The notes under the pieces are model-generated. The model searched no databases. It saw nothing but the letters and a program-made list of their open reading frames with translations, and was not told where the DNA came from. Of a DNA stretch of 64,000 nt, positions 22,246 to 34,457 are shown piece after piece. How positions within the stretch are numbered: the stretch's first letter is position 1; every line of letters begins with the position of its first letter. This DNA comes from Rhipidocladum racemiflorum (taxonomy: Eukaryota > Streptophyta > Magnoliopsida > Poales > Poaceae): the NCBI GenBank assembly GCA_036346355.1, contig JAYEVF010000027.1, forward strand, positions 62,001 through 126,000. Direction: 5' to 3'. The position numbers were made by a program, and so were the translations under genes.

Positions 22246-22979
22246 TGTTGACACCACAATTTGGCACTGGGCTGATTTAGTACAAATCGGTTTGGTATGG
22301 TTAGTTTAGGAAAGTATCGGGTCATAAGCCGATATGTGTTTATCGAATTGTAACCGATATTTATCCTGAAGGAAAAATATCGCCGGGAAGGTTGAGACTG
22401 ATACGGACAGATTTGCAAAGAGACCGAGAAGGACACGGAGACTGATATGAACAGTTCGCGAAGAGACCGGGGAAGACACGATCGGACTGGATGCTATAAA
22501 AGGAGGCAATATGCGACATCAAAGACAACTGCCAATCAATCAAAAAAATTGTTATACTTTTTTACTCTACTTTTGTCGACTAGGAGTAGTTTTTAGTTTT
22601 GTAATCTTTCCTCTGTAATTCACTCAATTAATAAAGTTGTGCATCGCCGATTATTGATTTCGTCGACTTACGCCAACTCAGGTTCGCTTTTTCTCTGATT
22701 TTATTGCGCATCGCCTTCTTCGGAATAAATGGCCTTTATCCCATCTAATCAACTCAATCAGGTTGATTAAACCTATCAGTTACGTTTTGTCGAAATTGGT
22801 TTGAGAAGCCGAGATCTTTGCTGACAACATTATATCAGCTTAATAGTCGATTGAATTATATATTATCCTCTTGTCGATTGCAAGATCAAATCGGTTGCTA
22901 CGCTTGCACCTAAAATTAAACCCGATGTTTGAATGTGTTGACAGCCGATCAACCATTCGTCATGTTTTTGGCTCCAACA
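22246..22979 (+). repeat. Solo LTR-like block (TGTTGACACC... end ...CCAACA)
   Basis: It begins TGTTGACACCACAATTTGGCA and ends near TTTTTGGCTCCAACA, the TG...CA form of grass gypsy LTRs. Inside are CTATAAAAGGAGG (22495), a polyadenylation-type AATAAAG (22630), and many 'gccgat' words. No gag or pol adjoins it, and the 5-bp flanks do not match, so it is a solo or rearranged LTR. Confidence 0.5.
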
Positions 22980-25900
22980 GACTATTTACGTGTTTTGCCG
23001 ATAGCCACAAAGGTGATATTAGTGTTAAATGCCCAAATTAAATGCTTAAGTGTTTCTGTAGAGACAATCTTTAAAGATAATTATTATAAATCTAAATTTA
23101 TTGTTTACTCTAGATGATATGGATGACAGATAAATAGTGACCTTTGTTATTGTACTGGTCTAACGCGACATCGGTTATATGACAGATCTTTATTTAAAAT
23201 ATCGGATGAGTCACGTTCTTTCACGTTTAATTGTTTTGCATGTTTCGTCCGTTTCTGTTCAGGCCAACTGTTCCTCATCGCTTGCACATGCATTACTGTG
23301 CCTACAGCATGTGTTTATTTAGCGCTAATAATTTACCCTTGCAGTTCAAACGATTCCCTGGTGCGTGCAACTTCCTTCCGCTGCCTACACCGACCTCCCC
23401 CCTGGGTGAAAACAGATCAGATTTTATCTGTACGATTCAGATTCAGATCTAAATCCGGATAATTGAATCCAAAAACCGAATCAGATTCGAAGCATACACT
23501 ATACGAGAAATATGGGTTGGAAATCGGATATTCGTGAACTAACCTATTCGGATATCTGGACCTAGGTTTGATGCTCAGCTGGTCAATTGGCCCAGCCCAT
23601 CTCGCGGTCTCACCTAGTCGGCCCCCACCCCTCGTTCCTCATCGCTGAGAGCCCAAGATGCTGAGTCCCAGTCCTATGCCTTACTGGGTGCAAGACGTCG
23701 GTGTCGAGGACGATGACCCCAACGGAGGTGGGTTCGGTGTCTACTGACGCGGGTACGGCCGGATTTGGTGGTGAGGGGGGGTTGGGGGTCGACGGGATCT
23801 GATGGCACTGGATGGAGGACGACGACCCCAATGGAGATGAAGGTGGTGGTGATCAGATCGGACGGTGAGGGGAATGGAGATGCCAACCAGGAGAAAGATG
23901 ACCCCAACAAGTACTCCGTAACTAGTGCCGTTCGCCATGGTGGTTCCTCCCCTGGCCAGAGTTGAGGAAGAAGCACCACCTCCTCCGTTCATCATGGCGT
24001 CAGTTTGCATTGTTCTGTCGCCATATCCCGCCACCGGAGGACCGCTGGCTGGAGCAATGGAGCTCCCACTAAAGCTCATTCTGTGTCACTACATCTCACC
24101 AAACCACTGCTTTGTCGGTCGCTGCACAAGTTGTTCTGCCACCAGATCGAGGGGGAGAGAGAGATAGTGGAAGGGACAAGAGAAATGAGGAAGCATCCAT
24201 TGGCAGGGTTTACAAAACCGTTTTGGGTGGAAAACCACAAAGTGATCGGTACCGGTTTTAGCAAAATTAGGTCAAAAATCGAGTAAAACTGAATGGTTTA
24301 CAAAAGTCAAATCTGGTGGTCCAACAGAGTGAACGAAATGGACAAACCAATCGGTTTGATCGAAAACTGATGGGTTTTTGTAGAAAATCGATCGGTATGA
24401 GTGGAAAATCGACCGTAGGACGAAAAATTGGAGAAAAAAAGGCAAGAACAAATGGGAAAATTTGTAGAAAATTCTACAAACTCGATAAACGCCCAAAAAA
24501 ACCAGGAAAAATGTTAGAAATGTATTTAAAATATGAAAAAATATGATAAAATTCTGACATGATTTTTCATACATTTTAAGGCTATGTCAAGTTGTAAATT
24601 ACATATTTTGCAATAATAGCACAATTGTGGAAAAATAAGAAAAATTTCGGCATGACCTTTTCTATATTTTAGACAATCTCAAGTTGCAAAGTGGACATTT
24701 AGCGATAATATATCAAGAAATAATATTTTATTACAATACCATTCACAACTCAATCCAACAAATTCACATTTTGTGCTTTCAAAATATTAGATTAACATAT
24801 TTGCAAGCATGTCCATACATTCATATTTGCATGATCAGAAGTGGTACTGCATGATTGGACAATATGCTCAAATCAGTCTTCCATGTTGGACCTACATGAA
24901 CGCAATGTTAGTAAAAAGTCGAGTTGCAATGAAATGAAATATACAAATAAAATATTACATTTAGGGCTATGGGTAGTATTGTTGACTGTACACGTGGTTG
25001 GTCATATTGTACTCCTCAATGGACATCATGGCCAATCGTCGTGTAGCTAGCAACTCCGCCATGTATTCGTGCCATCTTGGTATCATTCAATTCATCTATG
25101 ATATTCAAGTTGTAAGTCGGTTCAGGAGGTTGAACAACTGACAAAGAAGAAGTTTCTACAAATAGATCTAGCACTGAAAACTATCACTTACCAGCTGGAT
25201 GAAACCCCCTTGGCCTTTGCTCGAAAATCCTTCGGTTTGCTTCGAAAACCTCTCGGCTTTGCTCGAAACTTGCCGCGCCCAGAAGAACATGCAGGCTAGG
25301 TTGATTTCCAGCGCGAGCCTCTCGGTTTTCTATGTTTACCACTTGATTTCTCACCGTAATCCTCGATTTCTCCCTGCCGGCGATCGGATCTGGAAGTGTG
25401 CTCGCGATTTCTACTCGAGGAGGGCTGGGGAATCCCTAGCTGTGCAATAATATGGTCAGAGAAGCCCCCAGCCAGCACAAAACTGATGTACATGTGTGGT
25501 GGGCCGACTGGGCCTATTGGGCCTAGGCTGCACAGTGACTTTTTCTATTTTTCCTTATTTTCAAATTCGGTTTTGGCGCAAAACTTGCTAATAAATTTGA
25601 TTTTTGAACTCATTTTCATCCTAGAGGTTAAAACAACATTAATACTGATTTTAGGGAGCTTTTGGATAAATTATTACAAGTTTCTTAAATTTTTTGAATT
25701 GAAGTTTGAACCAAGCTGGTTTGCCAATCGGTTTTTATTTTCGAGCCGTTTCGAGATGGTCGGTTTTCGCGGTTTTTGCTCAAATTTTGTCGGCTTTGCA
25801 AACCCTAGCCAGCTGTCAAAGTGGACCCCGCATGTCCCATCATGGCAATTTCCAATTTTAAAAAAAAAAGTAGAAAAGAAGTTGCTGCACACATCTCAAA

Positions 25901-26020
25901 ATTTGGATGGACGGTTCTGATAGTCTTCGTATTGTCCCTAGAATAGTGTCTTAAACATAAATAAAGATTTTTGACGATCTCTTAAGGTGATTTCGGCCAT
26001 TACTTTTCATAACGATTGCT
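22980..26020. other. Unassigned intergenic sequence
   Basis: About 3 kb with no gene I can support. 23450-23560 is rich in 'ccgaat/ggat' words, 23600-24150 is GC-rich with overlapping frames on both strands, 24200-24500 has repeated 'aaccggttt/gatcggt' words that may be a decayed DNA transposon, 24540-24800 is AT-rich, and 25200-25900 has 'ctcgaaaacc' words. The minus and plus frames here (for example 23741-24079, 25396-25920) lack recognisable domains. Confidence 0.5.
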
Positions 26021-27030
26021 TAGAATGGTGACCCAGATTCGCAGTTTCCTTAGAATGGCAGGTTATTACCGTCGATTCATTAAAGGATTCTCAACGATTG
26101 CTATGCCACTTACGCAATTGTTGAAGGAGAAGAAGTTTGCTTGGACGCTAGAGTGTGAGAAATCTTTCCAAGAATTGAAGAAGAGATTGACATCAGCGCC
26201 AGTGTTAGTTTTACCTGATGTTCATCAGAGTTTTGACATTTATTGTGATGCTTCGCGTTAAGGACTTGGATGTGTGTTGATGTAGAATAGAAAGGTAGTT
26301 GCATATGCATCAAGGCGATTGAGGCCGTATGAAGAGAATTATCCGACGCATGACTTAGAATTAGCAGGCGTAGTGCATGCTTTGAAGTTATGGCATCATT
26401 ATCTTATTAGGAACAAATGTGAAGTTTATATGGACCATAAGAGTCTAAAGTATATCTTCACTCAGTTAGATCTTAATATGAGGCAAAGGAGATGGTTGTA
26501 ACTGATCAAAGACTACAATGTAGGAATCCATTACCATCCGGTAAAGCCAATGTGGTAGCCGATATCTTGAATCGGAAGAGCCACATCGTAAATATGCTGA
26601 TAGAGGAGAGTCAAGTTGAATTATGCAAAGACTTTCAGAAACTGAAGCTGAACGTGGTATCAGCAGATTCTTAGCCTCTTTAGAAGTGAAGACTACGCTA
26701 GAAAATCAAATCAGAGAAGGTCAGAAAGACGACGACAAGATTAAGAAAATCAACTCCAAGATGGATGAAGGCAAGGCCAAGGATTTCAATCTGGATGAGC
26801 AAGGTACTTTATGGATTAAAGGATGTATCTGCGTATCGAACAAAAAGGAGCTAAAGTAGTTAATTCTAGAAGAAGCTCACGATTCAAGTATTCCATTCAT
26901 CCAGGAAGTGCTAAGATGTATCAAGACCTGAAAGAAAGATTTTGATGGCCAAGCATGAAGCGTGAAATTGCCGAGCATGTTGCCTTGTGCGACATATGTC
27001 AGAGAGTAAAGGCAATGCATCACACTAAAG
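26021..27030 (+). pseudogene. pol: Ty3/gypsy pol fragment (RT end, RNase H, integrase start), copy B
   Basis: It begins abruptly at AATGGTGACCCAG inside the RT thumb and follows copy A through MAGYYRRFIKGFS, the RNase H start (here F-D-I-Y-C-D-A-S, the expected form), and L-R-P-Y-E-E-N-Y-P-T-H-D. The integrase zinc region near 26930-27010 has C-D-I-C intact. It shares nonsense codons with copy A (TAG after VLM, TAA after RRWL, TAG before the SLEVKTTLE stretch) and has private ones (TAA near 26260, TGA near 26944). It lacks the 4.3-kb insertion and so shows the uninterrupted target. Confidence 0.88.
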
Positions 27031-29656
27031 ATTTTCTGGAATTTATTTGGAATTAATTTGAATTAAGTCTATTATTGGATTATTTAAATATTTAAAATTT
27101 TCATATCAAGTTTGGTTGGAAATATTTTATTTGAGTTCAAAATATCTCAAAATATTTTTCAGAATTTTTCTGGAATTTTCTTTGTATTTTTGGTATTTTT
27201 CTTGAATTATTTGAATTACTAGAATTATTTTAATTGGAAAATGTCTAGAAAATCCAAAACCCTATTGGGCCAGGCCCATTGGGTCTGGGCTGGGCCAACC
27301 AAAACCAGTCAATGCGATCCACTCAACCCTAACCCTAATCTTCTCCGACCGTCCGATTTGGATCTATCGGCCGCGATCACGCCACATCACTACGCGATTG
27401 CACCGCGTCACCCTGTCCAAATGCTCGCCGGACTTCGTCGCCCTACCCTAACTTATCTCAGTTTGTGCGAGATTCACGAAAGCCGAGGGCCCTATTTAAT
27501 GCCCGCCCTCGCGCGTCGTGTAGCGCACTTAGCCGCGCAGAAACCCTAGAGGGCTGCCACCTAGTTCGATGTGAAGCCGCTAGTTCGATGTGTAGCGCAC
27601 TTAGCCGCGCAGAAACCCTAGAGGGCCGCCACAAGTTTCGACGATTTCCACTGCCGTTGAGCCGCCTTCATCGTTGTGGAACCCAGATCTGAGATCGTCG
27701 CATTAAGGCGCACCTGGGAAGCTATCTCACCTCGCTAGAGGAGCTTCGTTGCGCTGATACATGTGTTGTCATCCTCATTGCTAGCCAACCTGCGTCACCG
27801 CACCATCACCGGACTTCGCGAGCTCCCACAGCCAATCGATCAGGATCCGACCGTTCAGGTGCGTCCACGTAGCTCTTTCCCATAATGAATTAGATGCAAT
27901 GAGAACCGTTCGATCTAGAGTGAATGACGTACATTGGGCCAAGCAGCAATAGTGTACCACCGTAGATCAAATCAATCTAGGCCGTTAGATCTAGAGATGT
28001 ATGACTGTGATTCAATCGCGTAGTTCAGACCTAGGTAGATCTCGGTCGTTGGATCTAAGTTGTGCGGTTCGGATTAATTCGTGAAGTATCGGGTTTGATT
28101 GATCCGTAGCCGTTAGATCTAGATCCTCCCGTACATATTTGGCCACGTGGAGTCGGTGTTAGTCTGCGATTAGATCTATTCCTAGCCATCCGATCTAGGA
28201 TTAGCGGCCCAGATTAGATGATGTATAATTGCTTTAGACCATTCTTGGTTGTCCAATCATAAATGAACGATGCGGATCTTGACACGTGTAGCTCACCAAG
28301 GCTAGCCACGCAGCACCCTATCCGCGTGAATTAGATTCAATCCGGACCGTTGGATTTTGAATGCACGGTCCGGATCGCACTGCGCGTGAGCCAACCAGAG
28401 AATACTGTGTGGCGCATGGAAAGCAAGGCGCCATGACCGAGTGCATCGGTCGCCGCTGACGTTAGCGTGATGTCAGTAGGCAGGCCCGCGTGTCAGTCGC
28501 GAGTCGCGCTGTGAATGACGTCAGCGATGACGTCATGATGACATCATCTATGGGACCCACCTGTCAGTCGAGAGTCGGGGGTGCTGATGTCAGCATGACG
28601 TCACCAGTGCGGACCCACATGTTAGTGACCACGTGGTCTCATGGACCGAGTCCACGATAGACCCGGGCGGTGGACTGAATCTATACACTGGCTAACGCAA
28701 GCACGACGCAATAATCCGATTTTCCTTTGGAAAAATAATTCGATCGAAAAAGAAATTAGGTGCTAACGTCAGGATGCGTCATATTTCAGAATTTTCAGTA
28801 GGAAAATAATTCGGTTTATTCTTTTTATTGTATTTTCAAACTTTGAATCGCTATAACTTTTGCGTTTGAACTCTGGTTGAGGTGATTCCGAAGCCTAAAA
28901 ATTTGTAAAATTGTACTTTATTTGATTATGAATTTTATTTGATTTTTGGAGTTCATTGTTCTCTGTTTCGCGTAGACATTGAAGTATCCAAGGGCTTCAA
29001 AGGAGAGGTCTTGACCCAAGAACAAGTACAAGAATAGAAACAAGAACTTTCCCAAGGCAAATTGTGCTTTGATCATGTTAATCCCACTTTTGAAATTATG
29101 TTGATTTAAATTATTGCATGCTAGTTTAATTAAAACGATTTCAATTAACTTCGGGAAATAGATATGCCACCTATTTGATGTATGCCACCTTGTCTAAAGT
29201 AATTGTATGCCATGAATCATTTGTCAGCTAGATGGTGGAGTAATAGTTGGACATTAATACTTGCCAACAGGGGTTAATTAGATCGTAAATAGTCTGCTTA
29301 GCCAAGTCTCGTGTTATTGATATAATTTTGAATATTAGATGTTAATATTGATTTAATGAGATATGAAACATGTTTATGAAAATGTGAAATGTGTTATTGA
29401 GGATGCTGATGGCACGTGATGCCACGAGTCTTATTATATTTTTACTGCAATTTACTTATTTTAGACTTAGCCCTGCGAGGCGTATTTTTGTAAGTTAACC
29501 ATAAGGTTGACTCAACAGGTTATATTAATAGTTGAACTTTATTTATTATTTCGCTATGTATGATTATGATATTCATCTGTGTTGAGACGGTGTGCACTAG
29601 CGTGATCCTGTACTTGTGTGGAATATACCGAGGGTCAGGATTTGCACATTCGGGTC
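27030..29656 (+). repeat. Gypsy long LTR (copy e)
   Basis: It is joined to pol by the same junction as copy A. Leader with TATA-like CCTATTTAATGC (27491-27502), a donor-like TTCAG|GTGCGT near 27858, and the full 'ccgttggatct' block region 27976-28806 that copy A lost. The mini-frame starts at 28975, and the end is at 'cattcgggtcccgaca'. A local tandem duplication ('gcgcagaaaccctagagggc') sits near 27535-27630. Confidence 0.78.
28975..29037 (+). other. LTR-embedded acidic mini-reading frame (copy e), interrupted
   Basis: Nearly identical to copy b but with an in-frame TAG at 29035 where b has CAT. The downstream K-L-C-F-D-H block is still readable in frame after the stop. Confidence 0.45.
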
Positions 29657-29879
29657 CCGACAAACCGTCTGTGATGGCTACAGGATTCATCACAGACGGA
29701 TTTTAGACTAAAACCGTCTATGATATTGCTGTATATCACAGACGGTTTCTAAATAGAACTGTTTGTGATGTTGTCACTGACGGTTGCACTATAAAACCGT
29801 CTGTGATGTTCCTCATCATAGATGGTTTATCAAAACCGTCTGCGATGAGGCGTCTAATATAAGCCTTTCTGTAGTAGTG
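29657..29879. mobile_element. CACTA element fragment, copy B
   Basis: Same structure as 11294-11511: CCGTCTGTGATG-type words, right end CTTTCTGTAGTAGTG, no left end. Confidence 0.7.
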
Positions 29880-30029
29880 ATGACATGATGGTCTAATATG
29901 GGGAGACAAAAAATGAGTCTTCAGCTGACAAATTTTAGTGATACCAGTGAACATAACACTATTATTATGTCCACCTTGGAGGTGGAATGTGTTACATTAT
30001 TCTTTTGGTTATGTATATTGTGATTTTGT

Positions 30030-30219
30030 ATTATGTTCTTATGGAATTTTTCGCTTTCGTTTCCGTATCCACTATGTCCCGTTCCGCATTCGTTTCCGTC
30101 ACTATCCGTTGCCATATCCATCTCCGGGTTTTCCGATTTTGTTTCCGTTATCGATAAAAAATATGAAAACAAAAACGAAATAGTCATTTACCGACCGTTT
30201 TCGTACCATTTTCATCCCT
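30030..30219. mobile_element. hAT-type fragment, copy B
   Basis: Counterpart of 11660-11853, ending CGTACCATTTTCATCCCTA. Confidence 0.55.
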
Positions 30220-30550
30220 ACTCATCACCTTGTAAACAACTCAATTACTCAACCTTGAGATGAGGAGTATAGTTAAGGCTTTGCAATCTGGACTGGAGTG
30301 CGCCTCAGCAAATGAAATATTTTTTAAGACAAAAGGGCATCTGCCGAATCAGGACAAAAGCTAAAACAATGTGCTTTTAGGTGCAGCAGAAACAACGTGC
30401 TTTTAGATGCAGCAGGAAAAAGAGCACAAAAACCGAATCCAAGTCATGTGATATTTGATCCAGCTGATGCCTGGGCACGCATACGTCCGATGCATGAATC
30501 TCCCCCAATCTTGTAAGCTTCCTTTTTTTTTTTGCTAGTGTAAGTTTCCC

Positions 30551-30552
<2 letters not shown>

Positions 30553-30640
<88 letters not shown>
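30553..30640. repeat. (TA)n microsatellite, copy B
   Basis: About 44 TA units, longer than the copy A tract. Confidence 0.95.
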
Positions 30641-30642
<2 letters not shown>

Positions 30643-30662
30643 CTAGGCTGGCCAGAAGGAAC

Positions 30663-31360
30663 CGAATTATCCGATTTATTTACAGTTGAGTTGTCCTCCG
30701 GCCATTGCAGCTTGACCCCAACATTGGTCCTTAAGATCCACTCAGTTGGATCAGCATCTGGCGCGCTCCACCCTCACAACCGACTCTTTTCTTCGGCTCG
30801 ACATCCTCCACTGCCTTCCTCTTCGTCGGTGACTCATTGCGCCGTCCGGTGAGTTCCCCTCGATAAACTTCCTGATGTGGTTTTGGCCGGCGCTTGTCGC
30901 CGTTATTCCGGCATGCCGCTTCTTTCTGGATTCTCTTTTGCCATCCCTGATTTCTTTGTGCTGTCCCGTAATCATCGCACACTTGCGCTCCCGCCCATCT
31001 TAGGGCCTTTCGATCTGTGTTCGGCCTCTCCAAACTTGCCTCACCCACACCCTCATCAACACAGCGCTGCCGGTTCTTTAGGCGAACGGCGGTCCCTCCC
31101 TGAGCTACGCCTCCTGTCCAGAGGAAATGCAAGACCGTGACTTTGGTTTTTAAAGAACATATTGGCAAAATAATAGAATTACATATTACAAAAATATTTT
31201 GCCAGACGAATTCAGTGATTCATCATGTAGTCGGTCAGCCCATGTATTTTTTTACCTCTAAAAAGGACTATATACTTTTACATATATTATTACTAAACAA
31301 AGTTTCAGAGACTATATTTAGAGACAGAGAGACTAGTATCATAGGTAACTAGTCCGTTCT
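30663..31360. other. Unassigned region upstream of the kinase-like gene
   Basis: It starts with about 20 bp of LTR-like sequence. A minus-strand frame of 145 codons (30731-31168) is rich in R, K, G and E and has no domain I recognise; overlapping plus-strand frames exist, so it may be chance in a GC-rich stretch. The rest is AT-rich. Confidence 0.4.
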
Positions 31361-31578
31361 TTTTAAGTGAGTTTGACCCTCTCTTCAATGACTTTGCTCC
31401 CCCGTTTCTTCTTCCCTGCTTTTGTCTCTCCACATGTCTGTTCGGTTATCCTTCACCAAGCCATGTCAATAACCAGATAGCCAGCGGCCACTCCTTTTTT
31501 TTCTGCAGTTGCCCAACGTGTCAGCGTATCAGAGGTGTTGTGTGTCGTTGTGCGCAGGGACGAACAGGTGAGAGATCT
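31361..31578 (+). promoter_or_regulatory. Probable promoter / 5' UTR with a W-box
   Basis: Immediately upstream of the kinase-like start codon. TTGACC (31373-31378) matches the W-box core bound by WRKY factors, often found at defence-related kinases. A C/T-rich leader follows (31378-31440). The start context is ATCTATGG. A single short motif is weak evidence of regulation. Confidence 0.35.
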
Positions 31579-34386
31579 ATGGACCCATTGATCAGCGCCC
31601 TGTGGCAGGTCCTGCAACAGATCACTGAAGCGGTGGAGACGGTTCGCTGGAACAATAAGGACTGCCACGAGATTGCGAAGCGCGTGATGATGGTCCGTAA
31701 TCTCGTGAATGCACAGCTTAGAGCTGATCCGGACATGATTCAGGGCAAGGAGACCAGGAAAGCTCTAAACGAGATGGTGGAGGCCTTCCGTAACGCCTAC
31801 AAGGTCATCATGGACTACCAGGGGAGCAGCAGAGCCTACCGCTTGGTGATGGCCAAGAGTCAGGCCACCGAGCTGCGCGATGCGAAGGAGAAGATTGCGT
31901 TCCAATTACACGTCTTTAACACGATCAGCAATCTCCAGTACAGCACTCGTCAATCTAGGCGATCCCAGAATATCCCTGCTCATCCTGCACAACCTGAGGT
32001 ACCACTTGCTCATATTTTTTCAAGAGTTCCCGTTTAGGCTTTAGCAGCTGTGAAATCATAATCAGTGACGGAGCTAGGGAGGGGGCCTGGTAGGAGCCAT
32101 GCTTTTCCTGTGCTGCCTCTCCTCTATCGAAACCATGTTTTAGACTCCTAATCCTCCTTTTAATTTCTGTGTGTTGTTGGACGCCCCCTACGCTCTTTCT
32201 ACTCCCTATTTGTTCAAACAAATTATCACTACAATTAGTACAAAATTAGCCTAATTTTCCGCGAGTATGTGTATGTTTATATTTGAAACTAGAGTCGTGC
32301 TCGTTATACCACCCAAATACTTATGTTACGAAAAATGTGTGTTGTATTTCTTATACACTCGTAAGTTCGTAACAGTTCTATAATAAGTATATTTGATTCC
32401 GTACTATTATCATCTGGACGACTGAACCCAACGAAATAAACGGTGCAGTTTTTCCTCTAATCTAACCTCTCAAAGGGAACATGGAAGATCCTTCTAACGT
32501 CATTTTAATAATATAATAGTAGATTTATCATTTTAGCGCATGTTATCATATACTTCCCAGCTATTATGTTGTTTCCCCTATAAAACTTTCTAGCTCCACC
32601 ATTAATTAATCATAGTCAGTTAGCAATCAAATTGGTTTTGTAAAGTCATGCACAGAACTATTATTGGTTAAATTAAGTCTCCAACATCACCCAAGTGTGA
32701 GTGACTAATCCTTAGTGTTCATACGAATGCCACTAACTGGGGTCCACATCGTTTCTTGTCCTTAGTTTCTCTATGTAATTTCAGGATGCAGAACAGATCG
32801 GACTTTCTTCCTTTCAGGACGATGCAGAACAGGACGTCAGTTCGTACAGAAGTCTACTGCAGATGCTAGGTACGTCAGGTAGCCTTTACTAATAACATCT
32901 ATTTTGCTAATATAAGAACATTTTAGTGTACGGGACAATTTAGTCACAAGTCCCAGTCTAAAGAGCTTTCTACGGTGCACTAAATTGAATATGAACCGTT
33001 CATTCTTTTCGATCCAATAGATCAGATTAACTAAAGTTTATTTATGCTTCATCTGGTAGTAGAGTAGTATAAACATCTTTAACAAATCAACGGTTAGTTA
33101 CGATTTCTACTACACATTATATATACTACCAGTATAATGCATCATAAAATTTCTCCGGTTTAAATCCCATAAAATATTATGGAAAAACACACAAGCTGCA
33201 TATACCCAACAGCGTAGCTGCGCATCACCGTCCAAATGACCAATTTCAATATTGGATATTATATTATGCGTCCGTTATGTAATACAAGGGCACTTCCAAT
33301 AGTCCAACTAGCTTGATACCAAGACTATGCAACATCAGTCTTTTGGTAAGGTTGAAGAGAGGGAGCTTAATACTCATGCAAGTATCAACAGTACTTAAAA
33401 AAAAAAAACCAAGAATTTATTACTAACTAGATGGTTTGTAGTATATACTAAAATATGTGGGGTGATTGTATCAGCACTTATGCAAGTATCAAGCTTTACT
33501 CTCAAATCATTGGGGTGATTGTTACAGAAAGCACACCAAAACACTAGCTCCCTCTCCTCTAGTATGAACCATTATATGTGCCCCAAGTAGCTGTTCTTGA
33601 AATCGTAAGTTTTACTTATTGTAATTTTTACTCTTTTTACTCGTAACAAACATTGCCGATTGGGATAGTTTTGTTGTTTCCAAGATCTTTTACGCATGCA
33701 GCTGTGTGACTTGTTTCTAGGATCTTTAATATAAAATGCAAGCTTTCTTCCCGTACCTAAGAGCGACACTAAAAGGGCCGGACTTTTAACTAAGACTTCA
33801 AGGCGTGCAAGCATGCATACATTAATCTCCATGGGTAGTGTGAGAGAGAATGGTTTCGTTAATCCATTGCCCTTGTTTAAACTTCATCTGATTAATTTCA
33901 AATATAAATTATTTTAGATATTGACATGCATGGTCGCCAAGATGACACTTTGACCATCAATTTGTATGAAAATATTTTGTTTCAAATAAAAATTGTTATA
34001 CATTATGAAAGATATTTCATGATTGATCTAGTAATATACCAATTTCATGTTATCAATCTTGGTAATTATTTATATATTGATGGTCAAACCTAAAAACATT
34101 TTACCGGCACATATGCTAAAATAATATACATCTGGAATTGGAGGTATTAGGGGTAACATGATCCATTTTGTATTTATTTTCACTCAATTTTGCAATTTTT
34201 TGGTTCGTGTGCAAGAGAAATAAGCATCTAACAAATGTAGCTGCAACACTGAAGCGAACTAGCCAAATTATGCACGTAAATGTACGGCTAGATACTAAGA
34301 TACATATGTTTTAAAATACAGTTGTATTTTTTACACAATAATAATGTTTATGATGGAAAAGATATTTGTATTTCTTATACAATTAT

Positions 34387-34457
<71 letters not shown>

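Larger units (their letters stand above)
26021..30662 (+). repeat. Segmental duplication, copy B
   Basis: Second copy of 4156-12255 without the 4.3-kb insert. Flanks differ completely on both sides (…gattgcttag on the left; on the right a short LTR-like 'cgaattatccgatttattt' replaces the A flank). The order pol part, LTR, CACTA end, hAT fragment, (TA)n is identical, so this is duplication of a composite segment and not an independent transposition. Confidence 0.85.

Noticed and set aside
23741..24079. 112-codon minus-strand frame in GC-rich DNA
   Set aside because: Low-complexity, with equally long frames on the other strand and no domain.
30731..31168. 145-codon basic minus-strand frame upstream of the pseudokinase
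   Set aside because: No domain recognised and overlapping plus-strand frames exist; kept only as an unassigned region.
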